NCBI RefSeq assembly: GCF_905171775.1
Contig: NC_053489.1
Location: 144,376,142 to 144,440,141 of the forward strand
DNA length: 64,000 nucleotides
Direction: 5' to 3'
DNA from: Rana temporaria
Lineage: Eukaryota; Chordata; Amphibia; Anura; Ranidae
The notes beneath the pieces are model-generated. The model was not told the DNA's origin and searched no databases. It saw only the letters and a program-made list of their open reading frames with translations. Below, in pieces: positions 34,231 to 46,599 of the stretch (its first letter is position 1; the number at the start of each line of letters is the position of its first letter). The translations under genes were made by a program, and so were the position numbers.

Positions 34231-34940
34231 TGTCTATAAACTGTTGGCTGTAGAACAATCACAGTGTAAATATGTATGATCACACTATATGCTTATTATG
34301 TTTATGCTGTGTAGATATTGCAGGCATTGGATTATCTTTGGTGTTGGGCTGGGAAAACCTATTTGAGATGTTACATTCTTCCTCTGAGATCCATCAAGCT
34401 GAAGGTAGCGGGGCAATTTTGCTAGTAGGTTGTCCCATTGTACTTTATTCAGTACAATAAAGCTTGGTGCATTGGAATAAGCCAGGAATAGTTTTCAAAC
34501 CATTTTCTAAAGAACAGGTATATTCTATATTACTTTGCTAGTAGGTTGTCTCATTGTATGCTATTCAGTGTGCATTGAGTATCCCCTTATTTTCTGTGAC
34601 TGCGCCTTGATCCTTTGCCAACTTCTAAGAGAGAAAATCTAGAGAGCAGTTTAGCATTCCATCATACTGTGCTCCGTTCTTTTCTGAAGTATAGTTTGAT
34701 GTCTTGAAAACAAATTTCACAGTAGGGTAACATTAAGCATTGCTGGTAAGAACAACATCAACATTTTTTACAAAGTTATGGGTTTTGCTGAGTTTGTTGT
34801 TGCAGATGTGCAAATGCCTGGGAGAAATAAGTGTTGGCTTAAAGGGAGCTTTTTGTGCTCTGCATGCAAGGGAGATCAATGTAACACAGCGCATCAGCGC
34901 GCACAGCGGCCTCTTATTTACTGCTGCAGTGTAGACATGG
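34231..34940. other. No recognised feature
   Basis: A pair of related segments, TTGCTAGTAGGTTGTC with CATTGTA (about 34420 and 34538), suggests a partial duplication of about 115 bp. Otherwise unassigned. Confidence 0.4.
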
Positions 34941-34941
34941 T

Positions 34942-35662
34942 GGGCCAGATTCATGTACGTTTACGGCGGCGTAACGTATCCCGTTTACGTTACACCGCCG
35001 CAAGTTTTCAGCGTAAATGCTTGATTCACAAAGCACTTGCCTGTAAACTTGCAGCGGCGTAGCGTAAAGCCGTCCGGCACAAGCCCGCCTAATTCAAATG
35101 GGGCGTGTACCATTTATATTAGGCGCGTTCCCGCGCCGAAAGTACTACGCATGCTCCATTTTGAAATTTCCCGCCGTGCTTTGCACGAAATGATGTCGCC
35201 CCGACATAATGTTTTGAACAGTGACGTGCGTTACGTCCTTTCGTATTCCCGGACGACTTACGCCAAAAAAATAAAATTTAAAATTCGACGCGGGAACGAC
35301 GGCCATACTTTAACATGGGCTGTCTATTTTTACACCACCTAAATAGCAGCCGTAACTTTGCGATGGGAAAAGCCGACTAGCAAAACGACATAAGAGAATG
35401 CGACGAACGCGCGTACCTGGATCGCCATAAACAACTAATTTGCATACCCGACGCGGAAAACGACGCAAACTCCACCCAGCGGGCGCCGAAGTATTGCATC
35501 CTAAGATCCGAAGGCGTACGAAGCCGTACGCCTGTCGGATCTTAGCCAAATGCCGTTGTATCTTTGTTTGTGAATTCAAAATAAAGATACGACGCGGCAA
35601 ATTTGAAAGTACGCCGGAGTATCAGCAGATACTCCGGCGTACTTTTTCTGTGAATCTGGCCC
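34942..35662. mobile_element. Harbinger-like MITE, GGGCCAGATTCA type
   Basis: Ends GGGCCAGATTCATG and, inverted, GGGCCAGATTCACAG. The body is TACG/CGTA-rich with the hairpin AGTACGCCGGAGTATC/GATACTCCGGCGTACT at 35607-35644. Related to 14458-15155. 721 bp, non-coding. I cannot confirm its target duplication. Confidence 0.8.
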
Positions 35663-35849
35663 GGTATCTCCAGCCCTACACCCAACCACAACTTGCTTTT
35701 GAAACTCTCCCGTGCCTGGGGAGTTTGTACTGGTAGCTCTATGCTGTAAACTGCCTTTTTTATTGCTGCGTTTAAAAAGATCAGTTGCAGATTTCAAACC
35801 AAGCTACACATTACAGGAGGCTACATGGTCAAAGAGAGACATTCACATT

Positions 35850-36325
35850 AAAAGAGAAGCATGGGAATCAGGGGAAAAAAAATCATACTCACCTACAGCA
35901 CAAATCACAGCTGCAGATGTCCCCTGCCGTCTCTAACACCAAGAACTGAGCGATCAAACACTGCTGATTGCTCAGCTCTTGTCCTCAGCCTGCAGAGAGC
36001 TGGTGAATGTTAGTCACTGGCTCTCTGCTTTGCCCCTCCAGTGCTCACTGGAGAGCTGGGCTGTTGGGGGAGTGGGACGTGCTGGTTCAGTCTTCCAGCG
36101 ACTCGCTGAGAGGCTGTGCCAGCTGCCTGTCCAGGCTTCTGGGTGGATCCTGACTATATGGTCAGGATCTTTTCAGAGCTTGCAAAGCTCTGTGACGTCA
36201 GCCGACAGCAAGCATTATCCCATTGTCAGCTGAAAACGGGTCACAGGAGCGCAGAACCGATTGAGCTCCTCTGACCCACAGGAGAAGTATAACCAAAAAA
36301 GCTTTGGCCATACTTCTGAGTGACA
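35850..36325. mobile_element. Interior of a TTAA-type MITE
   Basis: Frog-repeat-like interior with short inverted pairs (GAGAGC/GCTCTC, GATCCTGACTATATGGTCAGGATC) and a right side ending ACCAAAAAAGCTTTGGCCATAC. Ends are not defined. Confidence 0.45.
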
Positions 36326-36768
36326 GGTCAGCGTAACAAGTATTTTTCAAGTGTCTGTTGATACCTACAAAGCTACAGTGTAGTGTAATTTTGAGGCTGG
36401 TACCTATAATACTATACATCTGTTCATGGATGTGCATGCAAAGGGCCTGTGTTGAAAAAATGATGCTTTTACCTATCTGTCAAATTTTCAAATAGCGCAG
36501 GTCAGATGCATCTCTCCGGGAAAAGTGCCACCCAGTGCAGCCCCTAATTGCTGTCATTTCATATGCTTTTTGCAGTACCCTGGGCATCTGTATAGGAACC
36601 CCCAGAACCACAACTCATACATCAGTGTACCCCTTGGTTAATCTTCAGGTCCTTGGACCCTTGGCACTTAATTTTATGAATTTGCTGATTTATTGGAATT
36701 GACAGAACAACCTCATCTTCTGGTTATGTGGAGATTTTGTAGAGGGCAGGAGTTGTTATTCATACTAA

Positions 36769-37129
36769 GGGCCGGGTTCACACTGGTGGGCTATGCGAGA
36801 TTGCATGTGATTCGCACCACAAATCAAATGCGATGTCCGTGCAATGCGATTTTAGCCATTCAGATAGGATGGCTGAAATTGCATCACATTCTGACTAAAC
36901 TCGCACAGGACCCTTTTTTCACACCTATGCGATCAGATTCATGTCAGAACTGACAGTTCGCATTGCGATATGAAAGCTAAAATGGGGGGTGTCATTAACA
37001 ATGTATTGACACTCCCCAGCAGTTTGCATATGGCAGTATGAACTGCCGTGCGAGTCGGGTGCGCAGTAAATGCAGGAACCCACAGTAAATTTGCAGGTTT
37101 GCCACATCGCACAAGTGTGAACCCAGCCC
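36769..37129. mobile_element. MITE with GGGTTCACACT ends
   Basis: Ends GGGCCGGGTTCACACTGGTG and, inverted, GGGCTGGGTTCACACTTGTG. TAA precedes the left end. Internal GCGATT/AATCGC and ACTGCC-type pairs. About 361 bp. Confidence 0.8.
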
Positions 37130-37446
37130 AAGACAGCCATTGAATTTTAAGAATTGTTTTACATTTTTGTTACTGTTTGTCGTGAAAAAAGGTTATCTGC
37201 TGTTCTAGATTGGGTATATGTCCTATCATTTAAAACAATATTTAATTTTGCATTAGAATATTATAGTAGTAATAAAATACCCAGCTCACAAATAGAGCTC
37301 CAAGTTGCTCTTTACATGGTTAACAAGCTTTCCCTAATTGCATTTCTCAAAAAAAAAAAAAAAAAAAAACAAGCCTATGCTCAGAAAATTACACAAACAA
37401 CTAATAAGCCAGACAAGTCACTTTAAAAATCAGCATCATGGGTGTA
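37130..37446. other. No recognised feature; poly-A tract
   Basis: An A20-type run at about 37350-37369; nothing else identified. Confidence 0.5.
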
Positions 37447-37450
37447 TTAA

Positions 37451-38737
37451 AGGGGTTGTAAACCCTTGTGTTTTTTCACCGTAATGCATCAAGGTGAAAA
37501 AACTTCTGACAGTGACCGACGCCCCAGCCCCACCGTTTTACTCACCTGAGCCTTTCGATCCCTTGGCGGAAACACGCTCTAGCTCTCTGCCCAGGATTCC
37601 TGGCTCTTGATTGGAGACATTGATAGCAGTGCTGCCATTGGCCCCCCCTGCTGTCAATCAAATCCAATGATGTGGGGGGCGGTGCCAAGCATGGCATTCT
37701 GTCTCTATAGATGCAAATGCTGGACTCCAGGTTTCCAGCAAGGTAATCCCCCAGGAGAGCGCTTCTCCCAAGGGTTTAACCCAGGGGTCTCCAAACTTTT
37801 TGAACAAAGGGCCAGTTTACTGTCATTCAGGCTTTAGGGGGGCCGGACTGTGGCCAGTGTCAGTAGAAAATGTTTTTGATTCAGTGGGAGTAAATGGTGA
37901 CATATTTTTTTTCCAAAATATTTTATTGAGTTTACAGAATACAAAAGAAATAAAGAGAACAGAGACACAGTGTCCAGTCCAATGGCACTTAAAGACATTA
38001 CAATGGTGGACATTGCTATCTTACAAAGACAGGTATTTTAAAACATGTTAAAATGTCAACTGTTTTATAACTATTTTATAACCAGAGGACGGTCCTCCAT
38101 AATAAGGTAGAGATAGAGATAAAGATAAAGATAGAGAAGAGGTACAGAGAGGGAGGAGGAGGAGAAGAGATCCTTGTGCAGGCTTGTTACAATATAGCTA
38201 GGTCAATATCACAGTTTACAAGATATGGACGTGTCTACCTAAACAATAATAGGGTAGTGTGGGGGGGGAGGGGGGGAAAGGTCGTACAATTAAGCAATTA
38301 AAATATCATTGGGTTTTAACAGGTGGTATAGTTCCCCATTGTTGAGTTTAGCTGAATGAATAATGACCCATGGTTGGTATCAGTGGGAGGAATAGTGCCC
38401 CATCGATGGTGTCAGTGGAAGGAATAGTGCCCATCATTTTGTCTTGGCAGCTGGAATTGTGCCTCATCAATGGTGTCAGTGGGAGGAATGGAGCCTCATC
38501 AATGTCAGTTGGAGGACTAGTGTCCCAAGGGCCGGCTAGAAGCGAGCAAAGGGCCGCATTTGGCCCCCGGGCCACAGTTTGGAGACCACTGGTTTAACCG
38601 ATGCGAGGAGGAGCTGCGGGAGCCACCGGGGTACCCCAGAAGTTGATGATCGGGGCCATACTGTGCAAAACTAATTGCACAGTGGAGACAAGTATGATAG
38701 GTATTTTTTTTTTTTTAAACAAGGGTTTACAAACCCT
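37451..38737. mobile_element. TTAA-type element with AGGGGTTGTAAACCC end, hosting a hAT
   Basis: TTAA 37447-37450 then AGGGGTTGTAAACCCTTGTG; right side CAAGGGTTTACAAACCCTT near 38720-38737. The hAT element 3 occupies 37782-38591. Confidence 0.75.
37782..38591. mobile_element. Non-autonomous hAT element 3
   Basis: Exact 8-bp duplications GTTTAACC (37774-37781 and 38592-38599). Ends CAGGGGTCTCCAAACT and, inverted, CAGTGGTCTCCAAACT, followed by GGGCC-rich blocks typical of Charlie-like hAT MITEs. The middle (about 37906-38335) starts with poly-T then CCAAAATATTTTATTGAG, perhaps an inserted inverted retroelement 3' end. A GGTGTCAGTGGGAGGAAT-type unit repeats at 38375-38500. Confidence 0.9.
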
Positions 38738-38955
38738 TCAAATGTTTATTTTTTTTAACTAAAATATATATAACATACATTGAGAAGCTTGTAAACTAAA
38801 AAATAAACTTGACAAAACCATTTTAGTTTCCCTTTAAAAAGGGCTGTTTGTAGCACACAAAAAAAAGCAGAAAGAAAGACGTGCTTATTCTGATGTAGAA
38901 ATCTTTCTGACATTATGGGTCTGAAATTGGAAAATCTATTTAAACTGATAATTAA

Positions 38956-39345
38956 AGTGATTTGTAAAGGTTTTTTTTTTTTTTTAAATAACAAACATGT
39001 TATACTTACCTCTTCTTCTGGGGTCCTGGCCCCTCCTCTTTATCAGATGCCCCCACGGAGAACCGCTTTCCCTGGGAGCACCCATGCGGATGCGCTCCCC
39101 AGTGCTGCTGCATGCATTGACACAGACAGCAGGACTCAGCCCTGCCCCCTGCCACTGTATCACTGGATTTGATTGACTGCAGCGGGAGCCAATGGTTCCT
39201 GCTGCTATCAATCTATCCAGTGAGGATGAGACAGCGGTTGGAGTTGCTGGGTTTGTGCATGGTGCTGGAACGGATGGACTCAGGTAGGAAAAAGGGGGGC
39301 TCTGGGGGCAGCTGCAGCAGAGAAGGTTTTGCACCTTCGCCTAAA
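38956..39345. mobile_element. TTAA-type element, AGTGATTTGTAAAGG end
   Basis: TTAA 38952-38955 then AGTGATTTGTAAAGG, poly-T, AACAAACATGTTATACTTACC and GGGAGCCAATGG. The same layout is at 60081-60531. Its distal end is obscured by the next element. Confidence 0.7.
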
Positions 39346-39352
39346 AAAAAAT

Positions 39353-39577
39353 ATTAAAAGCCAGCAGCTACAAATACAGTGACCCTCTTCATTGGTCCCT
39401 GCTGTCTTCTAGGACCTGCGTGTCTCCCAGAAGACAGTGGGAGATTACAGTATAGGTGCAGGATGTGGCATAGGTCACCTCGATCACCGCAGTGATCTAT
39501 GCCAGGAAGTGGGAGCAAATACCGGGGGAGGGGGGATTCCAAAAAGTGTATGTTCCATTTTTGGGTGGAACTCCACT
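39353..39577. mobile_element. TTAA-type MITE, AACTCCACT end
   Basis: TTAAAAGCCAGCAGCTAC on the left, GGGTGGAACTCCACT before TTAA 39578-39581 on the right. Matches parts of 12690-13037 and 30554-30621. Confidence 0.65.
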
Positions 39578-39598
39578 TTAATGCATAGAATGCTTTAA

Positions 39599-40535
39599 CC
39601 ACTTGCCGACCGTGCACCGCCGAAATACGTCCACACGGTGGCTCTCCTAGGCGAGAGCACGTAATATGACGTCCTGCCTATTAGCCGCCACTAGGGGCGC
39701 GCGCCCCCCGCTCGCCCCCGACTCCCGTGCGTGTGCCCGGCGGGCGCGATCGCCGCCGGGCACACGCGATCGCTCGGTACAGAGTGGGGAACGGGAGCTG
39801 TGTGTGTAAACACACAGCTCTCGTTCCTGTCAGCAGGGGAAATGCTGATCTTTGGTTCATACAATGTATGAACCGAGGATCAGTGTTTCCCCTAGTACGG
39901 CCACCCCCCCCCCCCCACAGTAAGAACACACCCAGGCATACTTAACCCCTTCCCCGCCCCCTAGTGTTAACCCCTTCACTGCCAGTGGCATTTTTATAGT
40001 AATCCAATGCATTTTTATAGCACTGATCGCTATAAAAATGCCAATGGTCCCAAAAATGTGTCAAAAATGTCCGAAGTGTCCGCCATAATGTCGCAATACC
40101 GAAAAAAAATCGCTGATCGCCGCCCTTACTAGTAAAAAAAAAATATTAATAAAAATACCCCCTATTTTGTAAACGCTATAACTTTTGCGCAAACCAATCA
40201 ATAAACGCTTATTGCAATTTTTTTTTACGAAAAATATGTAGAAGAATACGTATCGGCCTAAACTGAGGAAAAAAAATGTTTTTTTATATATTTTTGGGGG
40301 ATATTTATTACAGCAAAAAATTGTCGTTCTATTTTTGTTTATAGCGCAAAAAATAAAAACGCAGAGGTGATCAAATACCACCAAAAGAAAGCTCTATTTG
40401 TGGGAAAAAAAGGACGCCAATTTTGTTTGGGAGCCACGTCGCACGACCGCGCAATTGTCTGTTAAAGCGACGCAGTCCCGAATCGCAAAAAGTACTCTGG
40501 TCTTTGGGCAGCAATATGGTCCGGGGGGTAAGTGG
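39599..40535 (+). mobile_element. TTAA-flanked element, copy 5
   Basis: TTAA 39595-39598 and 40536-40539. Starts CCACTTGCCGACCG, ends GGGGGGTAAGTGG. Hairpin half: GGCGGGCGCGATCGCCGCC, GAGCTGTGTGTG/CACACAGCTC, GATCTTTGGTTCATAC/GTATGAACCGAGGATC. The AT-rich half is the same as copy 1. Confidence 0.88.
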
Positions 40536-40539
40536 TTAA

Positions 40540-41645
40540 GGTGCAAAACCTTGAGACTTTCCAACCCCTTTAAAGACGAACGGGTATAAGTAATATTTAT
40601 ACCTGTCATGTATATGACAGTTCTTTATCTTGTATATAAATAAGTGGATGTTACATACCGTATATAACTGTCTAGGTTGAAATGTGCCTGCATTCTGTAA
40701 TATAGCGCTGATATTAATCATACAATTACTAGAGCCCTTCCTATAAAACACTCTTGCATATGGAATGAGATGGATTACTGATGGGAAACCGATCCTCTTT
40801 AATGCCTAAATCACCATACCTGTCCATTTTTAAAAAGTAGGATCAGAGGGGGAAATTCAGATAGCTGCCATCTGGTCGGCCATATTAAAGTCATTTATTT
40901 CTGCAGTGGGCTTGGGAAATGTATCAGCTATTTACTCTCTCTGTCTGTAGCTCACACAGAGTAACATCCTATAAAATAATATGAAATGTCTAGATCAGCA
41001 AACAAATTCTTCATTTTCCTTGTCTCTTACACTCCCCACATCCTGTCTTGATTTATCTCTGAGAACTGCGCTTCTCCCTGAGCCGGGGATATACTTTATG
41101 GGGAAACAGAAGCTAAGGCCTCATTAACTGACTGCTTTATCAGACGGTACGGAGAAAACCTTAATTTAAAGGTCTGCTGCATACAAAAAAGACAGAACAT
41201 CAAACATTTCATTATAGATGACCATTCTATAAAAATAACAAAATCACAAAATCTGAAAAAAAAATAAAAAAAAAATAAAAATAAAAGTGGAATAGGTAAG
41301 TCCAAGGTAACTATCATTGTGTCTCTGTAGCATACTGACAGCATTTCTAAAATGTATTTAACAAGCTGTTATGCCATTATTCCTCTTGTGTTCTGCCAGA
41401 ATAGCTAAGGGAGAAATCAACTCTAAAAAAAATCATAATTATAGGCCTGAAAGTATATTATCTCAGCTTGAACCTTTTTTAACATGTAAATTTATTAAGT
41501 GTAACTTCACGAAGATGCAGCAGAAATAGCTGCAGGCTTTATTGTGTTCTCCGGTGTTTAGATGCAATAGTTTGCATGTAATTATACAATTACAATATTT
41601 ACTATATGGTTCACAGACAGGATTCTGTTGAGTCAGGTAAACAGA
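40540..41645. other. No recognised feature
   Basis: AT-rich, with an A-rich AATAAAAA patch at about 41258-41285. No gene seen. Confidence 0.45.
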
Positions 41646-41749
41646 TGGGGAGATTTGCTAAAACTGGTGCACACAGAATCTGGCGCAGCTCCGCATGATA
41701 GCCAATCAGCTTCTAACTTCAGCTTGTTCAAGTAAGCTTTGACAATAAG

Positions 41750-41955
41750 CCTCGGTTCACACTGCCGCGACTTTTCGTGCAACTTGAGAGTTCAAAGTCA
41801 CATGACAAGTCGCTCCCCATTAACTGAAATGAAACCATTATAATCGCTGTGACTCAAGTTGCTCCGACTTAGAAAAAGGTTCCTGCACTACTTTTGGTGC
41901 AACTTCAATGCGACTTGCATTGACTTCTGTTAAATAAGTCGTATGCAAGCCACGA
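41750..41955. mobile_element. CGACTTG-type MITE fragment
   Basis: CCTCGGTTCACACTGCCGCG, GACAAGTCGCTCC, AAAAAGGTTCCTGCACTAC and CTTGCATTGACTTCTG; reverse of the blocks at 22490-22690. No right end. Confidence 0.65.
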
Positions 41956-41982
41956 TGACGTTGTGTAGGGATGTCGTATTCA

Positions 41983-42766
41983 GGCCAGGTTCACACTGGT
42001 ACGACAAACACTCTGACATTGGGAGCTCATGTCGCATGACGTGTGAAAATCAATGTTTCCCTATGGGAGCCGTCTTAACTGGTCTGACACAGGTCAGTCC
42101 GACTTTGAAAATGCTCCCTGTACTACTTTGGTCCGACTTTGATCCTACTTCAGCCCATTGAATATCACTGGCGTGGAGTTCCCCCCTCAAGATCATCAGA
42201 GCACAAGTCGGATCAAACTCGGAACGCTGTCTTGCCTGTTCTGACTTTGGCATGCGACTTGTGCTCTGATGATCTTGAGAGGGAACTCCACGGCAAATGT
42301 AAAAAAAAATATCTTAAGGAAGAACTCCACACCAAATGAAAAAAAAAACAGCATGGGTTCCCCCCTAAGAGCAGACCAGGCCCTTCGGTCTGGTTTGGAT
42401 TTTAAGGGGAACCCCCTACGCTGAAAAAACATTGTGGGGATCCCCTCAAATTCCATACCAGCACCCCTTTCCATTCCCACCCCCTTTCCTGACCGGCCAG
42501 GCTGCGTGCTCGGAAAAGGGACTAGTATGGACTTTGGGGGGGGGGGCCTCACGCGTTTTTTTGGCATAGTGGGTTCCCCTTAAAATCTATACCAGACCAG
42601 ACCGCCATTTGGTGTGGCGTTCTTCCAGACACAGTGCTTGGTATTGTCGGGGATTGAAGTCAGATCCCTGTTCGTTGAAGTTAGACGCATGTCGGACTTC
42701 AAGTCGCAGGGCAAAGTTGGATCCAAAGTAGTACGACTGTCGTGTCGTACCAGTGTGAACACGGCC
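41983..42766. mobile_element. MITE with GGTTCACACTGGTACGACA ends
   Basis: TCA on both sides (41980-41982 and 42767-42769). Ends GGCCAGGTTCACACTGGTAC and, inverted, GGCCGTGTTCACACTGGTAC, then GACA. Inside is a perfect 22-bp inverted pair AAGATCATCAGAGCACAAGT / ACTTGTGCTCTGATGATCTT (42189-42276), plus duplicated GAACTCCAC...AAATG segments. Confidence 0.85.
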
Positions 42767-43093
42767 TCAAAGTCGCAAATAAGGCCTAAAACTGGGAAGC
42801 TGATTGGTTACCATAAACAGCTGCACCAGGCTCTGTGTGTACCAGTTTTAGTAAATCTCCCCCACAGTGCCCAAAGGGGAATTGTCACTTTTTTATTAAA
42901 GGAAACCTGTTATGAAAGGATAATGGCTGTTGTTGCTGATGATTCCTTCTGAAAATGCTAGTTGCCTCACTGTCATGCTATTGCATTGACCTCAACACTT
43001 CTAATTAGCTGACCTGGAGCAAGCATAGAGAAGGAATTTTGCCACCTGTCTGATTCAGGGTCGAATGTTCAGGGTCTGTGACTTGAGTACTGA

Positions 43094-43291
43094 TGCCGGA
43101 CATGTAGGCATGCATTGGAATTTTCGACACAAACTTTTCCCGTCTGAAAATTTGAGAACCAGCTCTCAAATTTTTCTTGGCGGAAATTCCGACAGAAAAA
43201 TTCCGATGGAGCCTACACATGGTCGGAATTTCCGACCAAAAGCTCACATCAGACTTTTCTTGTCGGAATTTCCGATCATGTGTAAGCGGCA
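43094..43291. mobile_element. Harbinger-like MITE, worn copy
   Basis: Left TGA then TGCCGGACATGTAGG; right GATCATGTGTAAGCGGCA then TAA. Repeated TCGGAATTTCCGA palindromes (43223-43235, 43262-43275). TSD is imperfect. Confidence 0.7.
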
Positions 43292-43430
43292 TAACAGGGA
43301 ATATGGTTTACATGCCTGGGGTTTCATCCAGGCAGAGCTGTAGTGGGCATATTCCCTCTACTTCGGTTATCTTTGGTTCGCTTACCTACTGTATTTATAG
43401 ACCAGTTATCACTAATCAAATTAGAGTAAA

Positions 43431-44913
43431 TACACCCCTCACATTTTTGTAAATATTTTATTATATCTTTTCATGTGACAACCCTAAAGAAATTACAATT
43501 TTCTACAATGTAAAGTAGTGAGTGTGCAGCTTGTATAACAGTGCACATTTGCTGTCCCCTCAAAATAACTCAACACACAGCCATTAATGTCTAAACTGCT
43601 GGCAACAAATATGAGTACACTCCTAAGTGAAAATGTCCAAATAGGGCCCAATTACCCATTTTCCTTTCCCAGTATCATGTGACTCATTAGTTTTACAAGG
43701 TTTCAGGTGTGAATGGGAGGCAGGTGTGTTAAATTTGGTGTTATCGCTCTCACTCTCTCATACTGGTCACTGGAAGTTCAACATGGCACCTCATGGCAAA
43801 GAACCCTCCGAGGATCTGAAAAAAATAATTGTTGCTCTACATAAAGATGGCCTAGACTATAAGAAAAATTGCCAAGACCCTGAAACTGAGCTGCAGCATG
43901 GTGGCCAAGACCATACAGGGGCTTAAGAGGACAGGTTCCACACAGAACAGGCCTCGCCATGGTCAACCAAAAAAGTTGAGTGCATGTGCTCAGCGTCATA
44001 TCCAGAGGTTGTCTTTGGGAAATAGACGTATGAGTGCTACCAGCATTGCTGCAGAGGTTGAAGGGGTGGGGGGGTCCCAGAAAGAAGCCTCTTCTAAAGA
44101 TGTTGCACAAGAAACCCTGCAAACAGTTTACTGAAGACAAGCAGACTAAGGACATGGATTACTGGAACCATGTCCTGTGGTCTGATAAGATCAAGATAAA
44201 CATATTTGGTATGTGTGGCAGCAACCAGGTGAGGAGTACAAAGACAAGTGTGTCTTGCCTACAGTCAAAAATGGTGGTTGGAGTGTCATGGTCTGGGGCT
44301 GCATGAGTGCTGCCAACACTGGGGAGCTACAGTTCATTGAGGAAACCATGAATGTCAACATGTACTGTGACATACTGAAGTAGAGCATAATCCCCTCCCT
44401 TCAGAGACTGGCCTGCAGGGCAGTATTCCAACATGATAAAGACCCCAAACACACCTTCAAGATCACCACTGCCTTGCTAAAGAAGCTGAGAGTAAAGGTA
44501 ATGGACTGGCCAAGCATGTTTCCAGACCTAAACCCTATTGAGCATCTGTGGGGCATCCTCAAACGCGCAAGGTCTCTAACATTCACCAGCTCCATGATAT
44601 CGTCATGGAGGAGTGGAAGAGGACTCCAGTGTCAACCTGTGAATCTCTGGTGAACTCCATGCCCAAGAGGGTTAAGGCAGTGCTGGAAAATAATGGTGGT
44701 CACCCAAAATATTGACACTTTGGGCCCAATTTGGACATTTTTACTGTGTGTTAAATTATTTTAAGGGGACAGCAAATTGACACTGCTTACAAGCTGTACA
44801 CTCACTACTTTACATTGTAGCAAAGTGTCATTTCTTCAGTGTTGTCACATGAGAAAAATATAAAAAAATATTTACAAAAATGTGAGGGGTGTCCTCACAT
44901 TTGTGGAATACTG
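43431..44913 (+). mobile_element. Tc1 element C
   Basis: Left inverted repeat from TACACCCCTCACATTTTTG; right inverted repeat AATGTGAGGGGTGTCCTCAC ending GGAATACTGT. The outermost left bases are missing. The ends span about 200 bp and include CACTACTTTACATTGTAGC on the right. Confidence 0.88.
43783..44716 (+). pseudogene. Tc1 transposase pseudogene (element C)
   Basis: Begins MAPHGKEPSEDLKKIIVALHKDG (N-terminal DNA-binding region), continues in shifted frames with NRRMSATSIAAEV and LWSDKIKINIFG (first Asp), then VFQHDKDPKHTFKITT (second Asp) and WPSMFPDLNPIEHLWG with the Glu. From the D of QHDKD to that E there are 34 residues, the DD34E spacing. At least three frameshifts and several stops. 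Inactive. Confidence 0.87.
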
Positions 44914-44947
44914 TGTGTGTATATACACATATATAATATATATATAG
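44914..44947. repeat. (TA)n/(TG)n microsatellite
   Basis: Short GTGTGTATATACACATATATA tract adjoining Tc1 C. Confidence 0.8.
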
Positions 44948-45261
44948 TTCCAAGGGTTACCACGGCACTCTATGCTTAAAGTAAATGCCCAGGTGCTCAC
45001 CTGGTGCTATTGATACCCGGACTGATGGAGAAATGATGGGCAGAACAGTTCGTGGTATATATGCTCCCTGACTGAATGGCTATCCAGCTGATGGCCTTCT
45101 TCATACTTATGCTTTCTGACCCTGTGACCAAACGTTTTCATGTATATGTACCAATTGCTATGTTATGCCATTTTTTACCTTGTTGGTGCTATATTAGACT
45201 GATTCTTCTATGTGGTGTTCTGAGTGCAGACCCATTTTCTTTAATGGAAACCTCACTTGGT

Positions 45262-46373
45262 CCTTAATTCTTCCTGGCATAGATTCAACAATGAGTTGGA
45301 AATATTCCTCAGAGATGTTGGTCCATATTCACATGATGGCATCACGCAGTTGCTGCAGATTTGTCGGCTGCAAATTCATGATGTAAATCTTCCGTTCCAC
45401 CACATCCCAAAGGTGCTCTATTGGATTTAGATCTGGTGACTGTGGAGGCCATTGGAGTACAGTGAGCTCATTGTCGTGTTGAAGAAACCAGTGGCGAGTT
45501 GATTGGAGCTCTGTCAGTGTGGTGCATTATCCTGCTGGAAGGAGCCATCAGAAGATGTGTACACTGTAGTCATAAAGGGATGGACATAGTCAGCAACAAT
45601 ACTCAGGTATTCCATGGCATTTAAACCATGCTCGATTGCTACTAGGGGGCCCAAAGTGTGCTGGGAAAATATGCCCCACACCATTACACCACCAGCCTGA
45701 ACCACTACAAGGCAGGATGGATCCATGCTTTCATGTTTATGCCAAATTCTGACCCTACCATCTGAATGTCGCAGCTGAAATCGAGACTCCTCATACTAGG
45801 CAACGTTTTTCCAATCTTCTATTGTCTAATTTTGGTGAGCCTGTGCAAAATGTAGCCTCAGTTTCCTGGTGTAGTCTTCTGCTGCTGTAGCCCACCTGCT
45901 TCAAGGTTCGATGTGTTTTGCATTCAGAGATGGTATTCTGCATACTTTGTAACAAGTGGTTATTTGAGTTACTGTTGCATTTCTATCGCCTCAAACCAGT
46001 CTGCCTATTCTCCTCTGACCGCTGACATCAACAAGGCATTTTCATCCACACAACTGATGCTCACTGGATATTTTCTCTTTTTCAGACCATTCTCTGTAAA
46101 CCCTACAGATGATTGTGCGCAAAATTTCCTAGCAGATCAGCATTTTTTTAAATGCTCAGACCAGCCCGCCTGGCACCAAAAACCATGCCACATTCAAAGT
46201 CACTTAAATCCCCTTTTTACCCAATTCTGATGCTGAGTTTGAACTTCAGCAAGTCGTGTTCATCACGTCTAAATGCATTGAGTTTCTGCCATGTGATTGG
46301 CTGATTAGCAATTTGTGTTACCAAGCAATGGAACAGGTTTACCTAATAAAGTGGCCGGTAAATGTGTGTGTAT
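45262..46373 (-). pseudogene. Tc1-like element D, transposase relic
   Basis: The minus strand starts in the end CCACTTTATTAGG (46345-46357) and encodes, with shifts, GDLSDFECGMVFGARRAGLSI, then QFRLRHSDGRVRIW-like sequence. The longest intact frame is 45514-45726: DPSCLVVVQAGGVMVWGIFSQ and SSDGSFQQDNAPH (second Asp). After a frameshift the strand continues with WPPQSPDLNPIEHLWDVVE (about 45470-45400). A DD34E family well known from fish and frogs. The N-terminal part has stops, and the end beyond 45262 is lost. Confidence 0.85.
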
Positions 46374-46599
46374 ATACAGTATATCATTATTCAACCTCTT
46401 TGTGATGCTAATTATTGCCAAATTAATTTGACCATATTATGTTGAAACGGTTCTACATTTTGAAAAAAAAAATACAAATTAAGTCAGAAGCTACAAATCC
46501 TGTAGCTGTGTTTTTTTTAAAATAAAAGGATACCTGTCCATGGATCCAGCATGTCCTCATCCAGGCTAGGTCTTCAGTAGTTGTGAACAAGCAAGCTAG

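Larger units (their letters stand above)
41646..42863. mobile_element. Outer element, GGGGAGATTTGCTAAAACTGG ends
   Basis: Left end GGGGAGATTTGCTAAAAC and, inverted on the right, GGGGGAGATTTACTAAAAC. Each is followed by a related GAGCC-TGGC and AATCAGCTTC block. It contains a CGACTTG fragment and a complete MITE. Confidence 0.8.
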
